Source: Symsagittifera roscoffensis (lineage: Eukaryota; Xenacoelomorpha; Acoela; Convolutidae). From it: a stretch of DNA of 60,000 bases. Under the pieces are notes generated by a model. That model was not told the origin of the DNA. It saw nothing but the letters and a program-made list of their open reading frames with translations, and searched no databases. The position numbers were made by a program, and so were the translations under genes. This document shows positions 47,383 through 58,608 of the stretch, piece by piece (positions within the stretch are counted from its first letter, which is position 1; every line of letters begins with the position of its first letter). The stretch lies in NCBI RefSeq assembly GCF_963678635.1, contig NC_087067.1:50028233-50088232 (forward strand), written 5' to 3'.

Positions 47383-48321
47383 TTAAAGAAGATGTGTGGA
47401 GCTGTATCCACCACGAAGACGGGCGAGTTTAGTGAGATCTGGGGAGCAGATTTCTTGAACTATGATAAAAAAGGAGTGATTCCGAGAGACAAATAAGCAA
47501 AGGGAAAGTACCCAAGCATGCTCCAGCCGTGGACGAGACGGTCTCTGTCCATGCAAAAATGATGAATTTTGAACTGTTACATGAGGCGTTTCGGGAACGG
47601 AAGATAAGAAGTACCAACTTGACACAAGGTGCTTATACTTGCCACTGTAAGGCTCAGATTTTTGGTTATCCTGAGAAAATTAACTTTTCTTGATTTTGGA
47701 CATACAGGAGATCAAACACATTGGATTGCCAGATCATCAGCAGAATGTCATGATAATTGCTGTGAGCTCCATGTTAACGCTACGATAGATTGAGGGTAAT
47801 GTCGTGTACTATCGTCAGTCAAAAGCATTCACGATAACTTCCATCCATGAAATTGCTTATGGCAGGAGGCTGGAGTTATTTCAGACAACTCGCAAAGCAT
47901 TTGCAAAATGGACGAAGGTGAAACGTACTTAGAGCCGCACAATATTCCTCCTATGGTTCAATGCAACCCTGGTGTCATGGCTATCCACGTTTGCCAAATC
48001 ACTTTTGAGGAAACACGGGAAAGAATATCGACTGTTCCTGGCAGAAACTGGCCGACAGCGTTCAAAAGATCTAAAATCACCCACTTGAACGGAGTGACAA
48101 CCAGATGGAAGAGAGCAGGCAAGGTTTCACGAGAAAACACCGAAGCGAGAGCGTCGATCTTAGAAGAAGACTTGTCTAAAAGCGTGAGCTTGAGTTTTCA
48201 CACGTCGGTTTGTCGGAAGAGAGAAACAAGAGCGAAGATGCTGTCCAACCACGCCTTGAGTCTACGAGAGCAGAAGGATTGGATGCAGTCGTACGGAAAA
48301 TGGAAGCCTGGGAAGCGATAG
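47383..48321 (+). pseudogene. Unknown repeat-family ORF-II, third long unit
   Basis: Diverged copy. The first piece is broken by a small deletion after GATAAAAAAG. The second piece (47908-48321, 137 codons) stays open, as in units 1 and 2, and extends a few codons further to KWKPGKR. Confidence 0.4.
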
Positions 48322-48582
48322 TGATGAATTCAGAGGACGAGATAAATTTATGAAATGAAATCACTATACAGAAAGCGACCACACCCAGCACAAAAAGGCA
48401 GACTGAAAGATTCGAACAAAATGACAGAATTTTTTGAGACTGGAGGCACAGAGCAAGATCTTGAGCTAGAATGTGATCCCAGGTTGAGAGTCTGGGAGAT
48501 CAAATTAGTTTTAAAACTCAGTTATTGTGATCTATTAAGATATATTTATTTATATATCAAGACTAGCCGGACAATTATTTGA

Positions 48583-50275
48583 CTGGGCTCATTGAAAAAA
48601 AAATTTTTACACACTTCTAAAGTCAGATCTATGGACGGGTGAACGACGAACTGGAATTGCAGTTCAGCTTCACCAAGAAAATTTTTTAGCGCGGTGAATT
48701 ATGGGGAGCAGATAAAAGTTTCATAGGAAGCAAACTTCTAAAAATGACAACCGGCACGGTATCTCAATTTCTTGATTCTGGAGGCACTTACAACAACCAC
48801 ACACGATGTGAACATCTACCCTGAGTTCGGGGATTATGTGCCAATCGGTCATCTGCAGGAAGTTTTTTTGATTTTTGGTTTCAATGGGATTTTTGCAAAG
48901 TTTTGATTTGGCCCCGTCAAGCTCAAATTTCTCGCAAAAACTAAAAGAGAAAGTCGAATGATCAGAACAACCAAATATACACTTGCGAGAAACTTGACGA
49001 AAAATCAGTCGAGAGTCAAACTACTACTCGCAATTTTCCAGATAAAATCCAACTTGAGTAGAGTTTTCTTGCACCTGAGAGAGCACAGAGAGTGGATTCC
49101 AGAGTGGTACACTTGGAGCAAGAGGAATATTGACTGGGAAGGTCGACTATTCAATTAACCCATTGGGCCACAAATTTATTAAAACTACGATATGATGTTT
49201 CAGAAACAAAATCTATGTAAAAACACTGTATATAACATTTTTAACTTGATGTTTAATCATCATTTAGATCGGTCTATTGTAAAAATCATGACAATGCGCA
49301 TAGTGCGAAAACATTGTATCTAAAATTCTTTTACTTTTATTTCTCAGTTATTTGGATCTAAAAAAATTACATTTTCAGCTAGATTTATCAAACCTAACGG
49401 TTACTCAAGTTTTAACCGTTTCCAAGTAGCCTGCAACTAAATCATCTTCTACTGCTCTCAAAACTCTGTGAACGAGCCGATGGACACAATATGATAGTTC
49501 TTTTTTTCGACGAGCAGCAAACCAAAAAACAGAAACTGTTCCGCTCAAGAAAACGAGAATCGAGAGAAGGGAAACAAATTTTTTTTAATTCAGCAAAAAT
49601 TGTGAGTCCAATTCAAGCACACGAGGATTTTGCAGTCCAAAAAACCTCAAGAAGGGAATCTTAGCCTTTATGTGGAAACACGCCTACGAACGTTTTTTAT
49701 CAAACAACATGTATTTAGCCATTCGACCAGAATGATCCCAAAAATGCATTTACCAACGAGTTTTAGTTCAAGGAGTTTGAGCATAAGTTGAATTGATTTT
49801 GATTATTAACGTGTTTATTGGAAAAAAACTCGAATTAGGAAGAGTCAGTTTGGACTTGCCTTTTGAATTTTGAGAATTCGAACAATTTTAGTTTTTGCGA
49901 CCACTGAAAAACGCGAAAATCAGAACGACATTTTCGCGGGTCAAAAAAAATTAACGAAGCGTATCGATATAGCAAAAACGATAAAAAAAACAATTGACAT
50001 TGGAAACTGAGAAGAAGACGCTCCAAACTGTAACAACTGTACAATTACAATCTTTAATGGGCATATCCCGCAAACAAGGTTAGCTAACGGGTGCAGTTAC
50101 CACCGTTCCCGATCGCGAAGAAGACGCTTTTTCACGCCGATTTGAGAAGTCGAAGGGGTCTCGGAGAGTATCTGTAAATTGCATTTTAACAAGTTCTAAA
50201 AGCCTGGGATGTCTCAAATTTAATTAATCTAACATCAAATTGATTTTCAGATAAGGAGAAGCTAGGAGTTGAAGG
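48583..50275. other. No gene in the centre of the third unit
   Basis: Contains the diverged 37-bp dyad (48641-48677), a relic frame at 48958-49158 matching 21077-21226 in units 1 and 2, and the two extra segments. No protein family recognised. Confidence 0.4.
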
Positions 50276-52294
50276 AAAGGATCGATGATTTTATCTACTG
50301 AACAAAAACAATACTAGCATAATAGTTATTTAGTAGACCTGAGTTTAGGGGTGAGCTCGTGGTCTGGAGATACTGAGACCCAGCAATGAGCTCACTATTT
50401 TGCATGTAACTAGATTAATTTGAGCGGTTCAACCGATAACCTTTCAGCTGTAAAGATTTTATTGGCCCGATAGTATGAGAATCACTTTGAAGTGGCCATG
50501 GCAGAGATGGTTAAAAGAACGTAAAGCTCCATTTAGACGCCAACCAGTCGTTTTAGAATCTAGCGTTACTTTCCGTCGGATTGTATTTCTCGGTGAAGGT
50601 TACAATTGTGTTTTTATGGCGCTCATCATTAGCAAGAGGACTCCATGCCGAGTGATTGCTCCAAATAAAACTCTGAAAAGTTAGCCGGAAGGAATTCTCC
50701 CGATTGAGCTTTTTAACCTAGTAAAGACCGAAAACTCATCTAAAGTGAAGGGTGTGGGATTGGCCATCCCGTCACTCCTTCAGCGGTATTTGACCAAAAA
50801 TATATAAAGATATACAGGAAATCAAGCAAAAGTAGTATAGAATCTAAAACAAAACAAAAAATATAAATTAACCGAAAAACGAAAAATTGTATAAAACGTA
50901 AAATCAGTTAAGAATATCTACCCACACGAGTTGCGATCCGACTTTCCCGTTTGTTGTTGCTGGATATATTGTTGTTAGAGGCATTTACACCAAATAAGAT
51001 TGTTAAGATCGTTTTGTAGCCTGTACTGTGGGGTTATTTGAATAATTAATCTGCTAATTTGAACTGAACTTTATGCTAATTTGCATTAATTCCGAAAGGG
51101 TGAAATGATTGGAATAGAAGACCGATCCAACAGGGCAAGAAGCAGCAGCAAGGGTCCTAAGGTCAACAACAATCGACTGTTGGCTATCGTCAAAAAAAGT
51201 TGGAATCAATCTGTGGGGGGCTCGACAGTGACCGCACTATAGTGACCCTACACAGAGTTCCGAGTTTCCGATTTAAGCACCTTAAATCGGTTATTGAACG
51301 AACCCAGAGGGGTATAATACTATAAGTACTACTACTTGTACCACCAGTATTAGTATAGACAATTTTTCTGAGTCAAAATATTAAGTTTTCGGTCCCCACA
51401 CCAAACGCAGTTTTTGAGTTATCCATAACTTTCGGAACGGAAAAAAGCGCTAAATTTATGAGTTCCATAGTAATTCAACTAATATAACTAGACAAACAGG
51501 TTGAATTTATTCCAGACATTGTCAAAACAAATTAGGCATCAAGATCCGATTTTTAGTGATTGTCAAGAAAATGAAACAGCCTGAAATCAGAAAAAACTTC
51601 AAACTTTTTGAGTCAGTGCAATAAAAAGTGTTGTTGGAATAACAAAAACTATTGAATCAACAAGTTCTAGAACCCGTTTACCAGTAACCTTCCTGGTTGC
51701 ACTTTAGTGGACTCATCATTTTGAAGGGGTACAATTTGTAATCTTTGGCATTTTTTTTCGGCTGAAACAATTTGATTGGGTTTTTCTTTGCCTTGAGCTA
51801 GGAAAGTAGAGACCCCGTGAGCTCGGATCAACAATTTTTAGGACAAGTTTCTGAGTTTGGATAAAAAAGTTTTCCCTTATATCTTGAGAACCACAGGACT
51901 AATCCTTTTTTGTACCGTTAGATCAAAAGGTTTATAAAAATTTAATTGCGAATTAATTGTTTCTCGGAAGAATTAATCATGAAACTTTTTTTAAACTGTT
52001 CTCAGCAAAAGTACCGGTTTTTGAAGAGATTCCCTTCTGGTAATTTTTTTTGGGAAAGCCCTTATACCCCTAGTAAACAGTAGCAACAGTTCAATAAGTC
52101 ACTCTTACGTTGTTTTCGACAATTAGGAAGGGTTAATGAACATTGAAATCACCAATATCAAGTCGAGAAAAAGCTTTTTAATAGACCCCTCTCAGTTGAG
52201 GTAAACAAAATAAGCAGCTTAGCTTCAATCCGGAGGGGTCGAATTTCAAAACGAACCCTTCCTAGTTAGTTAGTTTTGCATAATATGGCTCTAG

Positions 52295-55240
52295 CCTTGC
52301 ATCCGGAAGGGTCCCATTTTTGCCAATCCGAAAGAGTGAGATTTTTTCCAATCCGCAAGGGTCCGAGCCAATCCGGAAGGGTCATATATTTGCCAATCTG
52401 GAAGGATCCCATTTTTTCTAATCCGGAAGGTTCCCAATTTTGCCAATCCGGGAGGGTGCTAATTTTAGCAATCCAGAAGGATCATATTTTTGCTAATCAC
52501 GAAGGTTTCCATTGTTGCCAGTATGAAAGGGTCCAAACTTGGCCAATCCGGAAGGGTCCCAGTTTTAACAATCTGGTAGGGTCCGAACTTTGCCAACTCG
52601 GATGGGTTCCATTTTGGCTAATATTTCAGACTATTTGAAGCTGAGAGTTGAGGGAAAGTGTTGATTCATCTCCGATAGACATGATGGTTTTTATCACTGA
52701 ACAAAAGCAAAAGTAAGGTGATAATAAGTAGTAGCCCTGTTTTTAGGAGTGACCTCGTGGACTGGGGATACTGAGACTCAGTCATGAGATCTTTATTTCT
52801 GCATGTAACTAAGTTAGTTTGCGCGGTTTGGCAGATAGCCTTTAAGTTGTAACGACTTTTTCGACCCGATGTTAATGGACCACACATTGAACTGGCTGGG
52901 TAGAGACGGTTGATTATTTGATTATTGTGCTTGGAAGAAATGAACAATTTAGGGAGGGTCTGTTTGAACTGAAATGTTGACTTTTACAAATTCAAGCCAA
53001 AATAAAGGCACAAGACAAGGTTCCGATCCAATCCGGAAGGGTCATATATTTGCCAATCTGGAAGGGTCTCATTTTTTCTAATCCGGAAGGTTCCGAATTT
53101 TGCCAATCCGGAAGGGTGCTAATTTAAGCAACCCGGAAGGCTCATATATTTGCTAATCCGGAAGGATACCAATGTTGCCAGTCTGAAAGGGTTCCAACTT
53201 GGCCAATCCGGAAGGGTCCCAGTTTTAACAATCTGGAAGGGTCCGAACTTTGCCAACTCGGAAGGGTTCCATTTTTGCTAATATTTCAGACTATTTGAAG
53301 CTGAGAGTTGAGGGAAAGTGTTGATTCATCTCCGATAGACATGATGGTTTTTATCACTGAACAAAAGCAAAAGTAAGGTGATAATAAGTAGTAGCCCTGT
53401 TTTTAGGAGTGACCTCGTGGACTGGGGATACTGAGACTCAGTCATGAGATCTTTATTTCTGCATGTAACTAAGTTAGTTTGCGCGGTTTGGCAGATAGCC
53501 TTTAAGTTGTAACGACTTTTTCGACCCGATGTTAATGGACCACACATTGAACTGGCTGGGTAGAGACGGTTGATTATTTGATTATTGTGCTTGGAAGAAA
53601 TGAACAATTTAGGGAGGGTCTGTTTGAACTGAAATGTTGACTTTTACAAATTCGAGCCAAAATAAAGGCACAAGACAAGGTTCCGATCCAATCCGGAAGG
53701 GTCATATATTTGCCAATCTGGAAGGGTCTCATTTTTTCTAATCCGGAAGGTTCCGAGTTTTGCCAATCCGGAAGGGTGCTAATTTAAGCAACCCGGAAGG
53801 CTCATATATTTGCTAATCCGGAAGGATACCAATGTTTCCAGTCTGAAAGGGTTCCAACTTGGCCAATCCGGAAGGGTCCCAGTTTTAACAATCTGGAAGG
53901 GTCCGAACTTTGCCAACTCGAAAAAGTCCCATTTTTGCCAAAATTTCAGAATATTTGAAGCTAAGAGTTGAGGGAAAGTGTTGATTCATCTCCGATAGAT
54001 ATGATGATTATTATCACTGAACAAAAGCAATAGTAATGTGATAATAAGTAGTAGCCCTGTTTTTAGGAGTGACCTCGTGGACTGGGAATACTGAGACTCA
54101 GCCATGAGATCACTATTTCTGCATGTAACTAAGTTAGTTTGCGCGGTCTGGCAGATAACCTTTAAGTTGTAACGTTTTTTCGACCCGGTGTTAATGGACC
54201 ACACATTGAACTGGCTGGGTAGAGACGGTTGATTATTTGATTATTGTGCTTGGAAGAAATGAACAAACTAGGAAGGGTCTGTTTGAACTGACATGTTGAC
54301 TTTTAAAAATTCAAGCCAAAATAAAGGCACAAGACAAGGGTCCGACCCAATCGGAAGGGTCCGAATTTTGTCAACTCGGAGGAGTCCCATTTTTGCCAAC
54401 ATTTCAGACTATTTGAAGCTGAGAGTTGAGAGAAAATGTTTATTCATCTCCGATAGATCTGATGACTTTTATCACTGAACAAAAGCAATACTAATGTGAT
54501 AATAAGTAGTAGCCCTGTTTTTAGAAGTGGCCTCGTGGTCTGGGGATACTGAGACTCAGCCATGAGATCACTATTTTTGCATGTAACTAAACTAGTTTGC
54601 GCGGTTTGGCACATAGCTTTTAAGTTGGAACGACTTTGTTGATACGATGTTAATGGACTACACGTTGAACTGACTGGGTAGAGATGTTTGATTATTGTGC
54701 TTGGAAGAAATGAACAAACTAGGAAGGGTCTGTTTCAACTGACTTATTGATTTTTAAAAATTCAAGCTAAAATAAAGGCAAAAGACAAGGGTCTGAGCCA
54801 ATCCGGAAGTGTCATATATTTGCCAACCCGGAAGGATCCCATTGTTGCCAGTCTGGAAGGGTCCCAACTTGGCCAATCCGGAAGGGTCCCAGTTTTAACA
54901 ATCTGGAAGGGTCCGAAATTTGCCAAGTCGGAAGGGTCCCTTTTTTGCCAACATTTCAGACTATTTGAAGCTGAGAGTTGAGAGAAAGTGTTGATTCATC
55001 TCCGATAGATCTGATGACACATATCACTGAACAGAAGCAATAGTAATGTGATAATAGGTAGTAGCCCTGTTTTTTAGAAGTGGCCTCGTGGTCTAAGTAT
55101 ACTGAAACTCAGCCATGAGATCACTATTTCTGCATGTAACTAAGTTAGTTTGCGCGGTTTGGCAGATAGCCTTTAAGTTGTAACGACTTTGTCGACCCGA
55201 CGTTAATGGACCACACATTGAACTGGTTGGGTAGAGACGG
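52295..55240. repeat. Minisatellite higher-order array (third long unit)
   Basis: Four or more higher-order units. Those starting near 52640 and 53300 are almost identical, with a period of exactly 660 bases; later ones are shorter and more diverged (arrays at 54335-54400 and 54790-54955 have few copies). It ends in the long form of the SINE-like core rather than in a receptor module. Confidence 0.85.
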
Positions 55241-56380
55241 TTGAAAGCATGTAAATCTATGTTTAGACGCTAGCCAGTCGTTTCAGTCGTTTTGAAACTT
55301 TGTTTATTTTTCCATCGGTATGTACTTCCGGGCGAATGTTAAATATCAATTTAGAATGATGCCATTTGTAGCACGTAGTGAGTTGACATGATGTGGATAA
55401 TTTTTTGTTGTGTAATTCGCAATTCTGTTCGATGACACTACACCAACTTGATGTGTTACTCAAAATTTAAAAAGTACATTGACCGGGCTATTCGTGGAAA
55501 GTGTGCCATATGACAAAAATGCATGTTACCAACAAAAATGAGTTAAGGATTTTGAGCGTATGATGTGTTGATTTTGATGATTATTGTGCTTGGAAGAAAT
55601 GAACAAACTAGGAAGTGTCAGTTTGAACTGACATGTTGACTTTTAAAAACTCAAGCCAAGGCACAAGACAATTTTTTGTGACCACTGAAAACCGCAGAAA
55701 TCAGTAAGCTATTTTCGCCGGTCCGAAAAAACAGAGAGAGTGTCGAGATAGCAAAAACGACAGAAAACAATTAAAATTGGAATTTGAGAAGAAGAACAAT
55801 CGTTACTGGACAGATCCTGTGAACCAGGATGGCTAACGGGAGAAGTTACCACCCTTCCCGATCGAGAAAAAGACGCTTCTCGACGCGGACTCGAGAAGTC
55901 GAAAGGGTCTCGGAAAAAAACTGTAAACTGTATTTTAACATTTTTAAGCTTCCTGGGAAGTTCTGAGCTAATTTTTTGAACACCAAATTGATTTTCAGAT
56001 AATGAGCAGCTGAGGAAATGGGTCGATCCTTCTCCGATGGATAGTAGGATGATTTTATCTGCTGAACAAAATAGTAATATTTTAATCATATTAAAGTTGC
56101 CCTTATTATAGGAGTGACCTCGTGGTCTGGAGATACTGAAACCCAGTCATGAGCTCACTTTTTTGCATGTATTTAAGTTAATTGTATAGTTCCAGAATCG
56201 AAAAACTTTGGCTATAACAAAAACTATTGAAATAACGTACGTGTTAGCATGAAATTAGCAACAAAACGAAATGCAACGAAATGCAACAGATTGAAAATCC
56301 TCAGAACTTTGTGAAAAGATATCAATAAAAAACTAATGGCTTTGAGGAAATAAAAAGACGAAAAAAGTGAGAATCTCTAC
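55241..56380. repeat. Long dispersed-repeat tail and second core copy
   Basis: From GGTTGAAAGCATGTAAATCT to about 55500 the sequence recurs at 59700-60000. The part 55550-55930 matches 49730-50165, and another core copy (GTGACCTCGTGGTCTGGAGA) follows at 56112-56190. No gene is supported; the 126-codon minus-strand frame at 55709-56089 lies over repeat DNA and shows no family features. Confidence 0.5.
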
Positions 56381-56383
56381 AAA

Positions 56384-56911
56384 AGGATGAGGTCTACTGG
56401 GGGGCAACCAGCCAGGTTTTGTGGATTGGCGAAGGTTCATGAAAAGAAGACCCCATTGAGACCGGTCCTCTCATTGGCTTGCAAAATTTTTCGAGAAAAT
56501 TGAGGGCGCAAACATCAAAACCAATTCACTAAAAGCGAGGGAAATCTTAGAGAGCATTAGTCTTGAGCCCAATACAAAATTTGATATCTCTAGATGTGAA
56601 GAGTTTGCATACAAATGTTCCACGCAAAGAAGCAAAGGACAAAGCTCTGAGAAAGTTGTATGAGCAAGATGAACCAGCATCAATTGCTAGGAAAAACCAA
56701 GAAGGGACTGTTGAAGATGGCAGTTGGTCAAGTCCACTTCAAATGCATTCAAACATGGTACGTTCAGAAACATAGTTTGACAATTGGGGCATCTCTTGCC
56801 GTTTTTTTTGCAAACCGTCGGCTGAAGCAGTACAAAACTGCACTATTGAGGGATATTCCCGAAATCTTTATGCCCGAAAAAATTTTGAAAAAATTTGTCC
56901 CGAGAGGCTAA
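56384..56911 (+). mobile_element. Penelope-like element reverse-transcriptase relic
   Basis: Plus-strand pieces in changing frames match the Penelope-like pattern in order: ARFCGLAKVHEKKTPLRPVL (family form YGLPKIHK..PLRPI), then EGANIKTNSLKAREIL, then ISLDVKSLHTNVPRKEAKDK (family form SLDV.SLYTN.P..EA), then after a shift WYVQKHSLTIGASLAVFFAN (family form DGLAMGS.L....AN). Frameshifts and stops show decay, and the catalytic end of the palm and any GIY-YIG endonuclease are not seen. Penelope-like rather than LINE is preferred because of the TN.P and GLxxGxxL spacing. Confidence 0.7.
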
Positions 56912-58200
56912 AACAAAACATATTGAAATAACTTAATCGTAAAAATAAGAAGTTCTAAAATCGTAAAATTTTGGCTAAAACAAAAAAAAATATTGAATAT
57001 TTTTCTTGTTAGCATGAAATAAGCGACAAAATAAAATTATATGAACAAAAAACTGAAAACTCAGAAATACGTGACTAAATGAGAAAAATTGTTACATACT
57101 AGTTGTTACATAATTTTAGTAATATGTGCCAGTCGGCCATATTAGGAGGTTTGACCTTGAGCAACGTTTAGTCTTGATTTTTGGGTGAAATGGAGTTTTT
57201 TCAAAAATTCTAATTGAGTCTGTCATGCTCAATTTTCTCGCAATAACTGAATACGAGAAAGTGAAATCGGAAGAACCAAACTACAATCGCTGGAAAGTTG
57301 TCCAAAAAATAGGAGCGTGAAACTGCTATTCGCAATTTTGCCACATGAATCGAACGAGTGTAGAGTTGTCTTATTCTTTACAAAGGATCGAGAGTGACAG
57401 AAAACAAATAGAGAGGGAGATCGAGTATACCAGAGTGAACCATCCGTAGAAAGGTGGACAGCTGAAGTTACCCAATGATCCAAATAGAAAACTTGCATCT
57501 TGAGTTAAAATTTGTTCATTTAAAAATTTTTGAGTTACACTTGAAAAAATTTGTCCCGAGAGGCTAAAACAAAACATATTGAAATAACTTAATCGTAAAA
57601 ATAAAAAGTTCTAAAATCGTAAAATTTTTGCTAAAACAAAAAAAAATATTGAAATATTTTACTTGTTAGCATAAAATAAGCGACAAAATAAAATTATAAA
57701 AACAAAAAAAATGAAAACTCAGAAATACGTGACTAAATGAGAAAAATTGTTACATACTAGTTGTTACATAATTTTAGTAATATGTGCCAGTCGGCCATAT
57801 TAGGAGGTTTGACCTTGAGCAACGTTTAGTTTTGATTTTTGGGTGAAATGGAGTTTTTTCAAAAATTCTAATTGAGTTAGTCATGCTCAATTTTCTCGCA
57901 ATAACTGAATACGAGAAAGTGAAATCGGAAGAACCAAACTACAATCATTGGAAAGTAGTCCAAAAAATAGGAGCGTGAAACTGCTATTCGCAATTTCGCC
58001 ACATGAATCGAACGAGTGTAGAGTTGTCATATTCTTTACAAAGGATCGAGAGTGACAGAAAACAAATAGAGAGGGAGATCGAGTATACCAGAGTGAACCA
58101 TCCGTAGAAAGGTGGACAGCTGAAGTTACCCAATGATCCAAATAGAAAACTTGCATCTTGAGTTAAAATTTGTTCATTTAAAAATTTTTGAGTTACACTT
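56885..58200. repeat. 658-bp tandem duplication at the end of the Penelope-like relic
   Basis: Copies 56885-57542 and 57543-58200 both begin TTGAAAAAATTTGTCCCGAG and differ at few sites. The plus-strand protein traces inside (for example near KGGQLKLPNDPNR) resemble, at low similarity, the 21.1-21.3 kb part of units 1 and 2, so this DNA is related to the sequence just upstream of the LINE relic. The 89-codon minus-strand frame present in both copies is unrecognised and probably accidental. Confidence 0.85.
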
Positions 58201-58608
58201 GATTACCAAATAATTGTAGAGTTACTTTATAATTCGGTTACTCAATTCTAGAGGTCGTGTCGGTATGTGAGCGCCTAATTTAAATTTCTCGAGTTTGTTT
58301 TACCTTTTTATGTTTAGTTAAGGAGAAATTTAGGTTGATCCATCTGAAATGGATCAAAGGTCCACTGTCTAATAAAGTCAACTGGATACGTGAGGTTGCG
58401 ACCATGTTTTTAACGGCGTTCGCGTGTTTTAGGTATTTTGAGACCTGAGCATGGAGGCCTTCTTATTTTATAGAATGGGGGTATTTTGGTAGTTGGCTTT
58501 TGAGCTGTAATGCGGTTTTTAGTCTCATGTTGCAAGTGAACACGAATTGACTCCGACCGCTTGAGGTGGAAAAACACAAAAGATAGTGTCCCTGACTTTT
58601 GAGCCAAT
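58201..58608. other. Diverged stretch like 21.36-21.54 kb
   Basis: Shares short blocks with the region before the LINE frame (TAGGTTGATCCATCTGAAA, ACACAAAAGATAGTGTCCCT), with about 180 bases of unrelated sequence between. No gene is evident. Confidence 0.4.

Larger units (their letters stand above)
46809..52640. repeat. Third long unit (diverged copy)
   Basis: Same order as units 1 and 2 but visibly diverged. It lacks the 1.24-kb LINE segment (join near 49191), has only one 55-bp copy, and has extra DNA at about 49372-49600 and 49684-50105. The second extra segment resembles 55550-55860, so that part belongs to a longer version of the dispersed repeat. Distances to unit 2 are 15,255 bases at the SINE-like core. 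Confidence 0.85.

Noticed and set aside
57229-58156. 89-codon minus-strand frame present in both 658-base copies
   Set aside because: Presence in both reflects the tandem duplication, and no protein family or start context was recognised.
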